This document shows, piece after piece, positions 14,486 to 21,875 of a stretch of 64,000 bases of DNA (the stretch's first letter is position 1; every line of letters begins with the position of its first letter). The position numbers and the translations under genes are program-made. The notes beneath the pieces were generated by a model, which had not been told where the DNA came from, searched no databases, and saw only the letters and a list, made by a program, of their open reading frames with translations. The DNA comes from Acidobacteriota bacterium (GTDB taxonomy: Bacteria > Acidobacteriota > Terriglobia > Acidiferrales > UBA7541), in contig PMES01000148.1 in NCBI GenBank assembly GCA_003154775.1, positions 89,500-153,499 on the forward strand. Direction: 5' to 3'.

Positions 14486-14704
14486 TTATTTCTTCTTTGT
14501 GTCCATCCGCTCGAAGAACTTCTCCCAGCTCAAATTTCCAAGGCGCTTTCTTCCCTTGGGACCAACAAAGGCTGCAATGCCAGCGTGATTTATTTCCACG
14601 CGCCCAAGATACTTACCCCGCTTGCTGTGCGCCCATACCGTTAATCCGACCTTGCCCAGCGTGACCTTTTCGTGAAGCTTTAGATCTCCCATGCGCTTTT
14701 TCAT
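14486..14704 (-). CDS. Small basic protein, unknown
   Basis: A 72-residue Lys-rich protein (MKKRMGDLKLHEKVTLGKVGLTVWAHSKRGKYLGRVEINHAG ... LSWEKFFERM). It looks like a compact beta-rich fold with a basic face, but no family is recognised. It is the first gene of the minus-strand cluster, with GGAGGAATC before the ATG at 14704 and a promoter-like module at 14728-14738. Confidence 0.6.
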   Translation of the reverse strand: MKKRMGDLKLHEKVTLGKVGLTVWAHSKRGKYLGRVEINHAGIAAFVGPKGRKRLGNLSWEKFFERMDTKKK

Positions 14705-14727
14705 AGGCAGGATTCCTCCGTTACGCG

Positions 14728-14738
14728 GATTCTATCAC
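14728..14738 (-). promoter_or_regulatory. Extended -10 promoter-like module, copy 4
   Basis: GTGATAGAATC on the minus strand, then CGCGTAACGGAGGAATC and the ATG at 14704. The sequence from the module to the ribosome binding site closely matches copies 2 and 3. Confidence 0.6.
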
Positions 14739-15252
14739 GGATACTTTACTAGTGGGTACCGGCGCTGCGAGCTGGGCAGGCCGGGACAATGAATCCGAGA
14801 GCGTGGATGGGCGCCCAGTCCTCGTGGTTTGAGGGCAGGTCTTGGGGTTTGCGATGCTGCGCAAGGCTCGTCCAAGCCGGTTGAAATCACCGGGGAAAGA
14901 GATGGTTTGGGGAGTCTTTGTTTGGAGGGCAGCGTTACGCCGGGAGTGAACTCCCGGCCTCCTAAAGAGAAGAAGGGAGTTTGGGGAATTTTGTTTTGAG
15001 GGCGCTTGTATGTCGGACGTGAATGTCCGACCCCCTAAGGAGGAAGACAGATCCCTCGACCCCGACGAAGCGTACGGGGCGCACAAACCGCGCTGCACGA
15101 CGCGACGCGCCAAACTGCGGCGTGGCAGAAAAACTCGGGTCGTTTCGCTCGGGATGACGGCGGGGGAGAAGAGCGGACCCACCTTTTGCTGAAAGCGCAA
15201 AAGATGGGCCACCCGGGGGCTCCCACACCCTAACAATGTGCCGCCCACAAGG
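14739..15252. repeat. Repeat-rich intergenic block
   Basis: No supported gene. It contains TAGTGGGTAC (14750-14759), also present on the other side of the small-gene cluster at 11323-11332; a GTCGGACGTGAATGTCCGAC hairpin (about 15012-15031); a full family-A repeat at 15051-15158; and a CTTTTGCTGAAAGCGCAAAAG inverted repeat (about 15183-15203). Confidence 0.7.
15051..15158 (-). repeat. Dispersed repeat family A
   Basis: It runs from ATCCCTCGACCCCGACGAAG through GCGCACAAACCGCGCTGC to GCTCGGGATGAC, the reverse complement of the copy at 10403-10515 with scattered changes. Confidence 0.8.
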
Positions 15253-15567
15253 TCAGGCCATGAGCAGGGCTTTGGGGTTCTTCTTGGCGATCACCAGGAG
15301 TTTGAGCGCGGCTTGGCGCGGGCGGCGGGTGCCTTGCTCCCAACTGCGCACGGCGTTGGGGCTGACGTTCAGGAAGGTGGCGAAGAGCGTCTGGCTGGCA
15401 TTGAGGGTGAGGCGGATGCGGCGAACTTCCTTGGGCGAGATTTGCCGGGGGCGCGCGGGAATGCGCGTGATACGCAGATTGACAGCCTGGCCACGCTCAT
15501 AGGCCGCGGCGTCCTGAAGCGCCTCCCTCATGTCGTCGAAGATATTCAGCTTGATTTTCTTTGCCAT
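15253..15567 (-). CDS. HTH-type antitoxin-like regulator (orphan)
   Basis: About 104 residues. After an N-terminal segment (MAKKIKLNIFDDMREALQDAAAYERG) comes an Xre-type helix-turn-helix: PKEVRRIRLTLNASQTLFATFLNVSPNAVRSWEQGTRRPRQAALKLL. This layout fits HigA-2/NadS-type antitoxins and YgiT-like regulators. No RelE/HigB toxin gene is visible on either side, only repeats, so this looks like an orphan or the survivor of a broken pair. A perfect 8+1+8 inverted repeat at 15587-15603 overlaps its likely promoter and is a good candidate for autoregulation. An ATG 12 bases further upstream (15579) is possible. Confidence 0.8.
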   Translation of the reverse strand: MAKKIKLNIFDDMREALQDAAAYERGQAVNLRITRIPARPRQISPKEVRRIRLTLNASQTLFATFLNVSPNAVRSWEQGTRRPRQAALKLLVIAKKNPKALLMA

Positions 15568-15586
15568 GTTCAGCCTCAATGTGAGA

Positions 15587-15603
15587 ATACCACATTGTGG
15601 TAT
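15587..15603. promoter_or_regulatory. Palindromic operator upstream of the HTH gene
   Basis: ATACCACATTGTGGTAT is a perfect inverted repeat, 8 bases on each side of one central base. On the minus strand its downstream half runs into TGTGGTATTCT, which can serve as an extended -10, so a bound repressor would block the promoter. The gene starts 20 bases downstream at 15567. Confidence 0.7.
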
Positions 15604-15660
15604 AGGGAGTTTGCACGTACCCGCAGGTGACCTCTAAAGGAGCGGAGAGAGGCGAAGAGA

Positions 15661-15769
15661 GATCCCTCGACCCCGACGAAGCGTACGGGGCGCACAAACC
15701 GCGCTGCGCGACCCGACGCGCCGTAATTCGGCGCGAAAGAGAAAATCGGGTCGCTCCACTCGGGATGAC
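15661..15769 (-). repeat. Dispersed repeat family A, long form
   Basis: It starts GATCCCTCGACCCCGACGAA, passes through GCGACCCGACGCGCCGTAAT, and ends ACTCGGGATGAC. It is close to the 15051-15158 copy. Confidence 0.8.
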
Positions 15770-15960
15770 GGCGAGGGAGAAGAGCGGGTAGCTGGGAGAA
15801 GAGCAGTGGCGAGTGACCCTTCGCGGAGATCGCTCTGGGTAAACGAGTGGCGAGCGGGGTCGGGGAGTTTGGGGAGTTTTTATTTTGGGATGGCCTGGAT
15901 GTCGGACCCTTCGAGGCTCAGCGTAGACATGAATGTCCGACCCACTAAGAAGTAGGAGAG

Positions 15961-16035
15961 ATCCCTCCACTCCGCGGCCCGACGCGCCACAAGTCGGCGC
16001 GGAAGAAAAAGTCGGGCCGCTCCGGTCGGGATGAC
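15961..16035 (-). repeat. Dispersed repeat family A, short form
   Basis: It starts ATCCCTCCACTCCGCGGCCC and ends CCGGTCGGGATGAC. The middle GACGAAG...GCACAAACCGCG part of the long form is missing. A near-identical short form is at 16908-16983. Confidence 0.8.
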
Positions 16036-16267
16036 AGAGGGTAGAGGAGCGGACCGCCGCGCAACCCCGACCGGGGCGCAAAGAACGCGTTTCCCTCCTT
16101 CGGCGGGCAGGCAGGAGGCGGCCACTACACAAGAAGCAAGAAGTGGTAGGTTGAACTTATCCCGTACCTTTTAGGGTGAAGGTGTTGCGCGGGGCGCGCG
16201 GCGGGGTGCGTTGAAGCTGTGATATGCTGCGTGGCGAGCCGGAGAGTCCGACGAAGGAGATCGCACC

Positions 16268-16537
16268 ATGAGACTGTTGGCGACAATTGGCGTGCTGTTA
16301 TTTGTGCCGGTGTGCGCGCACGCGCAAGCGGCCAAGCCCTGTGAAGAGTTGAAGACGGAAATCGCAGCGAAGCTGGACGCCAAAGGCGTGAAGTCGTACA
16401 CGCTGGAAATCGTGGACAAGGACAAGGATGCGGAAGGCAAGGTGGTGGGCACTTGCGAGGGCGGAACGAAAAAGATCGTGTACCGCAGAACGTCAACCCC
16501 GCCGGAAACCCCGGCTCCGGAAGCGAGCAAGCCGTAG
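16268..16537 (+). CDS. DUF1161 family exported protein
   Basis: An 89-residue protein with an N-terminal signal peptide (MRLLATIGVLLFVPVCAHAQA, probably cleaved after AHA) and a short mature domain CEELKTEIAAKLDAKGVKSYTLEIVDK ... VVGTCEGGTKKIVYRR. This is the DUF1161 signature, with its two conserved cysteines able to form a disulfide in the periplasm. The tail is Pro-rich. The function of the family is unknown. It starts with ATG 16268 after GAAGGAGATC, an ideal ribosome binding site. It is isolated between blocks of repeats. Confidence 0.85.
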   Translation: MRLLATIGVLLFVPVCAHAQAAKPCEELKTEIAAKLDAKGVKSYTLEIVDKDKDAEGKVVGTCEGGTKKIVYRRTSTPPETPAPEASKP

Positions 16538-16710
16538 TCCGGGTTTCTCACAAACCACGATCTATCCATTGTTCCCTATCGGCAGGACGCGGTCATCCTG
16601 AGGCGATCCGATGAGGTCCAGTGTCGGGACTCCGGTGGAGTCCACCGGACTCCCAAAACCGGAGATCGCCGAAGGACCTCGACATCAAAATTGTTCGCGG
16701 AGTGTCAGTT

Positions 16711-16772
16711 GAGATCCTTCGGGACGCCCCGACCAGGTCGGGGTAAACGCCCGGCGCGCCCCTCAGGATGAC
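16711..16772 (-). repeat. Dispersed repeat family B (GTCATCCTGAG type)
   Basis: Bounded by GAGATCCTTCGGG and CTCAGGATGAC. The inside carries CCCGACCAGGTCGGGG, a perfect dyad. The reverse complement of almost the whole unit is found at 41043-41105. Confidence 0.8.
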
Positions 16773-16907
16773 AGGCCGCTATGCTGTTTTAATAGTGGTG
16801 AAATCTCAGCTAGTGAGATAGTGCGGCTAATCCGCGGGATCCTCGGCAGCGCTTCGGTCGCGTGGCCCGGGTATAAACGCTAAGCCTGAAATCCGAAGTT
16901 GAAGAGA

Positions 16908-16983
16908 GATCCCTCCACTCCGCGGCCCGACGCGCCATAATTCGGCGCGAAAGAAAAAATCGGGCCGCTCCGGTCGGGATGAC
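16908..16983 (-). repeat. Dispersed repeat family A, short form
   Basis: GATCCCTCCACTCCGCGGCC to CCGGTCGGGATGAC, almost identical to 15961-16035. The 20 bases before it (TGAAATCCGAAGTTGAAGAG) match those before a further diverged copy at 22449-22522. Confidence 0.8.
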
Positions 16984-17092
16984 AACAAATTACTGTTTCT
17001 TCGCAAGCTGTGAAGCCGTGCGCTCCGCTGCAGCTCAACTGACCGCAAGCAACGGGTGTCTCGCCACAATTCCGGCGGGGGCAGTGAAAACC

Positions 17093-17113
17093 CTCAGGCC
17101 TCAAAGGCCTGAG
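17093..17113 (-). terminator. Terminator of the first PNPOx-family gene
   Basis: CTCAGGCCT (17093-17101) and AGGCCTGAG (17105-17113) form a perfect 9-bp stem with a CAA loop. On the minus strand it is followed by GGGTTTT and lies 20 bases after the stop of the gene ending at 17134. Confidence 0.75.
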
Positions 17114-17133
17114 CTACAATCTCTTCCACGGCC

Positions 17134-17784
17134 TTAGCGGGAATAGTTTTTCAGATAGGGGGGAAGAGGAGTGTTGCTCTTGAGGCGCGGGTCGGGTTGC
17201 GGCGGCTGGGCCACGGTTTCGAGCGGGAGGACGCCGGCCCAGACTGGGAGAGCGTAGTCTGCCTCGTCATCCACCGGGCCGCCGGTGCGCACCTTGGCGG
17301 AAACTTCTTCGAGGGGCAAGGCCAGGACCATGGTGCCCTTCAGTTCCTGCTCGGAGGGATGGCGAACATCGTTCCAGCGGCCCTTTAGCACGTGTTCGGT
17401 GAAGATGCGCATGGCTTCCATTTTTTCGGCGGGATCTTCCACGAGCCTTGCGGTGCCGAGGATCACGACCGAACGGTAGTTCACGGAATGGTGGAACACC
17501 GAGCGCGCGAGCACGAGTCCATCCACGTGCGTGACCGTGACGCAAACGGGCACACCCCCGCTGAGCGTGCGGAGCATGCGACTGGCGGGGCTGCCGTGGA
17601 GATACAGCGTGTCGCCGGCGCGGCCATAGTTCGTGGGGATGACGTACGGCTGGCCGTCGGCATTGAAGCCGACGTGGCAGACGAAGCCCGCGTCGAGAAT
17701 GCCGTAGACCGTTTCGCGATCGTACGTGGCGCGCTTGGGCAGGCGTTTGACTTGCGTGCGTTCGGTGGGAGTGAATTCGCTCAT
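17134..17784 (-). CDS. PNPOx-like FMN-binding split-barrel protein, paralogue 1
   Basis: A 216-residue protein of the pyridoxamine 5'-phosphate oxidase-like flavin-binding superfamily: GFVCHVGFNADGQPYVIPTNYGRAGDTLYLHGS, then VCVTVTHVDGLVLARSVFHHSVNYRSVVILG. The HSVNYRSV segment is the conserved flavin/nitroimidazole-resistance-type motif (NimA-like). The C-terminal part holds KVRTGGPVDDEADYALPVWAGVLP. Members reduce or bind flavins or heme; the substrate is unknown here. A paralogue with the same length and motifs lies at 31457-32056. The gene ends in a good terminator. Confidence 0.85.
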   Translation of the reverse strand: MSEFTPTERTQVKRLPKRATYDRETVYGILDAGFVCHVGFNADGQPYVIPTNYGRAGDTLYLHGSPASRMLRTLSGGVPVCVTVTHVDGLVLARSVFHHSVNYRSVVILGTARLVEDPAEKMEAMRIFTEHVLKGRWNDVRHPSEQELKGTMVLALPLEEVSAKVRTGGPVDDEADYALPVWAGVLPLETVAQPPQPDPRLKSNTPLPPYLKNYSR

Positions 17785-18053
17785 TGCACTATTTTACTGT
17801 TTGACGGGCGAGGCGCCAGAGCCAACTTGGCCTTCCGCAGGCGCGCCCCGCTTCCGACCTGGTGCCCTGGCTTTCCTCCCAGAGGGCAAGCACAAGGCCG
17901 CCCCTGCACGAGCAACGGCAGACCCTAGGCGGGCAGATCCTACAAAGCGAGATCGGCAGCTACAAAGGCAAACCCAAGAACACAGTCCCTTCGAGGCTCA
18001 GGGCAAGCAGGAGTGACTGTGCCACAGATGTTGAGATGGGCGCGGCAGTGCCG

Positions 18054-19232
18054 CTAGAGATCGTCCAGGTCTTCTTGAGGCTTCAGCGGGGTGATTTTGT
18101 GAACGAGTTTGGCGCCGTGCTTGCGGATGCCGGCCAGGATGGCGCGGCGAGTTTCGACGGGAAGCATTTCCGGGGCGAAGACGCCGGCGGATTCGCGCGG
18201 AAAAAACTTGATGAAGAGAGCGGCGACGTGCGCGGTGGCGTAGGCGACGGGTGTCGTGAGACGTCCCTGGAGGCGGATCTGGTAGAGCGTGGGGAATGAG
18301 GCATCGCTGCGGATGAGCAGATGCTGGTCGTCCTTGGGGGAGTGCTTGACGCCGCGCACGAGGACGGACGCAGCGAAACGCGCATTCTGCAAAATACCCT
18401 GGCGGATCAGGGCCGCGATCTTTCGCGGCGAGGAAGTTTCCGGAAAGCGCTGGCGGGGAATGCCGCGCGATTTGGAGAGCTTGCCTTGCTTGTGCCAGCG
18501 GCGCAAGCGGTCAAATTCATTGCCGCCAATTTTGACGTCGAGGTCCTGCATGGGAATGGAGTAAGGAAGGGTGGCCACTTCATCCTGAGCGGCGAGGACG
18601 ACGCGTGCGGGACCGATGGGATCGGGGAAGCGGAACTTTTCGAGTTCGGAGAAGCGCTTGGCCAGGTGAAATTTCTTCTGGCGATAGATGCGCGGCTGAG
18701 AAATGGCCTCATCGAAAGAGACCTCGGGCGACCACTGGGAGATGGGGTCGTCGCTCTCGGAGCTTTCGTAGAGGCGGATCTGTACCGATTGGACTTCGCC
18801 GAGGAGCTCGGCGGCACGTTTTACCAGCAGATTGGTCAGGCCGGGAGCAGCGCCCGCATTGATCAGCGCGGCGCGGCGCTTGGCCTCGAATTTGCGGGCG
18901 TAGCGGAATTGCTCGGGCTTAAAGGGATTGCGCGTCAAGTGGGAACTGAGATCAACGTAGTGGGCGCGAAGGCGAAGGGCGGCGCGGAGCACGATTTCGT
19001 TGAACACGGAAGCGGAGGCGTTGACGATCAACTGGCAGCCCTTTGCGGCGCGGACGATGCCGCGGAGGTTGCGGGCGTTGACGTGGGTCACGGCGATGGT
19101 GGATTTTTTGCCGAGAAAGCGGCGGGCGCGTGCGGGATCGCGGTCGCCACACCAAACATCGTGGCCCTGGCGTTCCAGCAGTTGTGCGAGGAGCGAGCCG
19201 GCGGCCCCCGCTCCCAGGATGAAGATACGCAT
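18054..19232 (-). CDS. Saccharopine dehydrogenase-like NAD(P)-binding protein
   Basis: About 392 residues. The start MRIFILGAGAAGSLLAQLLERQGHDVWCGDRD carries a Rossmann GxGxxG. It is followed by CQLIVNASASVFNEIVLRAALRLRAHYVDLSS and NAGAAPGLTNLLVKRAAE, the pattern of saccharopine-dehydrogenase N-terminal domains (including carboxynorspermidine-synthase and homospermidine-synthase relatives). The upstream in-frame extension to 19334 looks non-coding, so ATG 19232 is preferred. The reaction is unknown, and no lysine or polyamine genes are nearby. It is divergent from moaA, with about 325 bases between holding the moaA leader. Confidence 0.8.
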   Translation of the reverse strand: MRIFILGAGAAGSLLAQLLERQGHDVWCGDRDPARARRFLGKKSTIAVTHVNARNLRGIVRAAKGCQLIVNASASVFNEIVLRAALRLRAHYVDLSSHLTRNPFKPEQFRYARKFEAKRRAALINAGAAPGLTNLLVKRAAELLGEVQSVQIRLYESSESDDPISQWSPEVSFDEAISQPRIYRQKKFHLAKRFSELEKFRFPDPIGPARVVLAAQDEVATLPYSIPMQDLDVKIGGNEFDRLRRWHKQGKLSKSRGIPRQRFPETSSPRKIAALIRQGILQNARFAASVLVRGVKHSPKDDQHLLIRSDASFPTLYQIRLQGRLTTPVAYATAHVAALFIKFFPRESAGVFAPEMLPVETRRAILAGIRKHGAKLVHKITPLKPQEDLDDL

Positions 19233-19339
19233 GATTTTAGCAAACTGTATCACAGCCCCGGAGGTAGCGGCGCGCGGGACGACCCGGGGATAGCCAGAAT
19301 TGAACTGGGATAAGGACGGGCGTACACTGTGCAAGTTAA

Positions 19340-19545
19340 CTCCGACCCCGCTTGCCTACGGGAGAGACATCCCAGGGCGGCGGGGCGAGGCGAGCCGGGA
19401 GCGGTTCGCCGAGGGTTTGGGCGGAAACGCCCAAGCCTCCCGTGCGGTGAATTTTGCCGCGCTTGGAAAGGAGCCCGTAAGCCGGAAATGTGTACATTTT
19501 CGGCTGGAGCCCGATTCCCTGTGCGAATCGGGTTTTTTGTTTCTG
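19340..19545 (+). ncRNA. Structured leader of moaA, probable Moco riboswitch
   Basis: The leader contains several nested hairpins: GGGCG-GAAA-CGCCC (19419-19432), GCGGTGAATTTTGCCGC (about 19444-19460), a conserved-looking AAGCCTCCCGTGCGGTGAA stretch, GGAAAGGAGC, and an AGCCGGAAATGTGTACATTTTCGGCT stem (19480-19505). An intrinsic terminator ends it just before the moaA start. This organisation fits the molybdenum-cofactor (Moco) RNA motif, which controls moa genes in other bacteria. The structured, terminator-controlled leader is directly visible; identity as the Moco motif is from memory of its shape, not from an alignment. Confidence 0.6.
19510..19538 (+). terminator. Intrinsic terminator in the moaA leader
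   Basis: CCCGATTC (19510-19517) pairs with GAATCGGG (19525-19532), followed by six Ts (19533-19538). It ends 20 bases before the moaA ATG, so it can only make sense as a transcription attenuator for moaA. Confidence 0.9.
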
Positions 19546-19558
19546 GGTTGGTTAAGCG

Positions 19559-20542
19559 ATGAGCCTTTACGACAAATTCGGGCGGCAGATCACGGACCTG
19601 CGAATATCAGTCACGGACCGGTGCAATTTCCGGTGCGTTTATTGCCGCTCCGCCGATCCGGAAAACTACCGGGATCACGACGAAATATTATCCTGGGCGG
19701 AATTGAAGCGCTTGGCGGGGATCTTCGTGGGTTTGGGGATTCGCAAGGTGCGCATCACGGGCGGAGAGCCGCTGGTGAGAGAGGGCGTGGAAGAATACAT
19801 TGCGCATTTGAAAGCGCTCGGTGTGGTGGATTTATCCATCACGACGAACGGGCACCTGCTAGCGGAGCGCTGCGACCGGTTGATTGCCGCGGGGCTGCAG
19901 CGCATCAACATCAGCCTGGATTCGCTGGATCCCGTCAGATTTGAGCGCATCACGCGGACGCGGTCTTACGATAAGGTGATGGAAGGCATTGAGGCGGTGC
20001 AGAAGTCGCGGCTCGCGCCGGCGAAAGTAAACGCCGTGCTGGTTCGCGGGCTGAATGATGACGAAGTGGAGGCGTTTGCGGCGTTCGCGCGGGAACGTGG
20101 CGTGATCATGCGGTTCATCGAGTTTATGCCGCTGGACGCCGACCGCCACTGGTCGCGCGAACTGGTGGTGCCCGCGGCAGACGTTTATCGGCGCATTCAT
20201 GCGCAGTGGCCGCTGGAGCAGATTCCCCACGAGAAAAGCGAGACGGCGAGAAAGTACCGGTTTGCGGACGGCGCGGCGGGAGAGATCGGGCTGATCGCGC
20301 CGGTGACGCAGGCGTTTTGCGGGCACTGTTCGCGCATACGGCTGACAGCGGACGGCAGGATGCGCACATGTCTGTTCAGCAAGGAAGATCGCGACCTGCG
20401 CGAGCTGTTGCGGGCGAACGCGACGGATGAAGAAATTGTGGAGTGGGTGAAAGCGATGGTGATGGAGAAGGAAGAAGGGCACCGCATCAACGAGCCGGGC
20501 TTTGTGCCGCCTTCGCGAACCATGGTGTTTATCGGGGGATAG
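19559..20542 (+). CDS. moaA: GTP 3',8-cyclase MoaA
   Basis: A 327-residue radical SAM enzyme for the first step of molybdenum cofactor synthesis, converting GTP to 3',8-cyclo-H2GTP. The N-terminal cluster is Cys22, Cys26 and Cys29 (DRCNFRCVYC), followed by ITGGEP (67-72) and NISLDSL. The C-terminal cluster is Cys254, Cys257 and Cys271 (CGHCSRIRLTADGRMRTC). The protein ends in the double glycine needed for activity. No other moa or moe genes are adjacent. Expression is probably controlled by the leader and terminator immediately upstream. Confidence 0.97.
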   Translation: MSLYDKFGRQITDLRISVTDRCNFRCVYCRSADPENYRDHDEILSWAELKRLAGIFVGLGIRKVRITGGEPLVREGVEEYIAHLKALGVVDLSITTNGHLLAERCDRLIAAGLQRINISLDSLDPVRFERITRTRSYDKVMEGIEAVQKSRLAPAKVNAVLVRGLNDDEVEAFAAFARERGVIMRFIEFMPLDADRHWSRELVVPAADVYRRIHAQWPLEQIPHEKSETARKYRFADGAAGEIGLIAPVTQAFCGHCSRIRLTADGRMRTCLFSKEDRDLRELLRANATDEEIVEWVKAMVMEKEEGHRINEPGFVPPSRTMVFIGG

Positions 20543-20666
20543 CCGCAGGGGCTCATCACGTTGTGATTCCAGCGATGGGCAGGGCGCTGGTAAATCTGAC
20601 GAAAAGGCGACAGAATTCATCTAACAAACAGGGGTAAAGAGGGTTTAGAAGAAGCAGAGAAAACCC

Positions 20667-21833
20667 ATGGGAAGCGTTGTCACCATATCGAAGAACTCGC
20701 TGGCGGGAACGGACCAGCCCAGCACGGTGAGGGCACCCGAAATCGAGAAGGGCGTGGGCTGCGATTTCGATTCGTACCTGCTGGTGCCGGACACGACCTT
20801 GGACGAGCGGATAGCCGCGGCAAAAGCCAAGCTCGGGAGGGACGTGGTGATTCTGGGGCACCACTACCAGCGGGATGAGGTTGTGAAGTTTGCGGATTTT
20901 CGCGGGGATTCGCTGAAGCTTTCCCAGCAGGCTGCGCAGACCGATGGGAAATACATCGTATTCTGTGGCGTGCATTTCATGGCCGAAAGCGCCGATATTC
21001 TGAGGCGTGACCAGCAGATCGTGGTGCTGCCCGATCTGAACGCGGGCTGTTCGATGGCGGACATGGCGGATATTGGCCAGGTGGAGGCCTGCTGGAGCGA
21101 ACTGGGAACGGTAGTTGAGACGCGGAAGACGGTGCCGGTTACGTACATGAATTCGAGGGCGGCGATCAAATCGTTTACCGGCGAGAATGGCGGAGCGGTT
21201 TGCACGAGTTCCAACGCGGCGGCGGTGATGGAGTGGGCGTTTGCGCGCGGCGAAAAAGTATTGTTCCTGCCCGACGAGCATTTGGGCCGCAACACCGGTT
21301 ACCGCATGGGGATTCCACTGGATGAAATGGTGGTCTGGGATCCATTCCAGGAACTGGGCGGCAACACGCCGGAAGCGTTGCGCAAGGCAAAGATCATATT
21401 GTGGAAGGGCTACTGCTCCGTGCACCAGCGATTTACGCCGGAGCAGGTGGCGCGCGTTCGCAGGGAGCATCCCGGGATTCGCGTTATCGTGCACCCGGAG
21501 TGCCGCTTCGAGGTGGCGCAAGCCGCCGACGAAATCGGCTCGACGGAAGGCATCCTGAAGGTGATCCAGGCAGCGCCCGCGGGGAGCGAGTGGGCCGTGG
21601 GCACGGAGATTCATCTTGTCAACCGCATGGGCAAAGAGCTGAAGGACCGCAAGGTGATTTCACTCGATCCCAGCGTGTGCGTTTGTACGACGATGTTCCG
21701 CATCACGCCGCAGCATCTGCTGTGGGCGCTCGAAAATCTCGGCGCCGGGAAGATCGTGAACCAGATTTCCGTGGATGAACGCACCAGGCACTTTGCAAGA
21801 GCGGCACTGGACCGCATGCTGGAGTTGGGCTAG
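20667..21833 (+). CDS. nadA: Quinolinate synthase NadA
   Basis: A 388-residue NadA, which condenses iminoaspartate with dihydroxyacetone phosphate to quinolinate in NAD synthesis and holds a [4Fe-4S] cluster. Visible motifs are VILGHHYQRDEVV (62-74), DLNAGCSMADM with ligand Cys128, HPECRFEV with Cys279, and CVCTTMFRI near 338-346. An N-terminal extension of about 40 residues precedes the core. nadB and nadC are not next to it. The gene lies 124 bases after moaA in the same direction, so a shared transcript is possible but not shown. Confidence 0.95.
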   Translation: MGSVVTISKNSLAGTDQPSTVRAPEIEKGVGCDFDSYLLVPDTTLDERIAAAKAKLGRDVVILGHHYQRDEVVKFADFRGDSLKLSQQAAQTDGKYIVFCGVHFMAESADILRRDQQIVVLPDLNAGCSMADMADIGQVEACWSELGTVVETRKTVPVTYMNSRAAIKSFTGENGGAVCTSSNAAAVMEWAFARGEKVLFLPDEHLGRNTGYRMGIPLDEMVVWDPFQELGGNTPEALRKAKIILWKGYCSVHQRFTPEQVARVRREHPGIRVIVHPECRFEVAQAADEIGSTEGILKVIQAAPAGSEWAVGTEIHLVNRMGKELKDRKVISLDPSVCVCTTMFRITPQHLLWALENLGAGKIVNQISVDERTRHFARAALDRMLELG

Positions 21834-21875
21834 CGGCGAATTCGGGCTGGGCGGAGAAAGAGCAACGGAGAAGGC

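Larger units (their letters stand above)
15604..16267. repeat. Repeat-rich intergenic block
   Basis: No supported gene. It holds family-A repeats at 15661-15769 (long form) and 15961-16035 (short form), and a split GTCGGAC...GAATGTCCGAC element at about 15901-15941. A GACGAAGGAGA site belongs to the next gene. Confidence 0.7.
16538..17133. repeat. Repeat-rich intergenic block
   Basis: No supported gene. It contains GTCATCCTGAG-type repeats at 16592-16680 and 16711-16772, the second of which recurs inverted at 41043-41105. It also contains a short family-A repeat at 16908-16983 and a terminator hairpin at 17093-17113. Confidence 0.7.

Noticed and set aside
18321..19313. 330-aa plus-strand frame
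   Set aside because: It is antisense to the saccharopine dehydrogenase-like gene, with shadow-type Gly/Ala/Glu composition.
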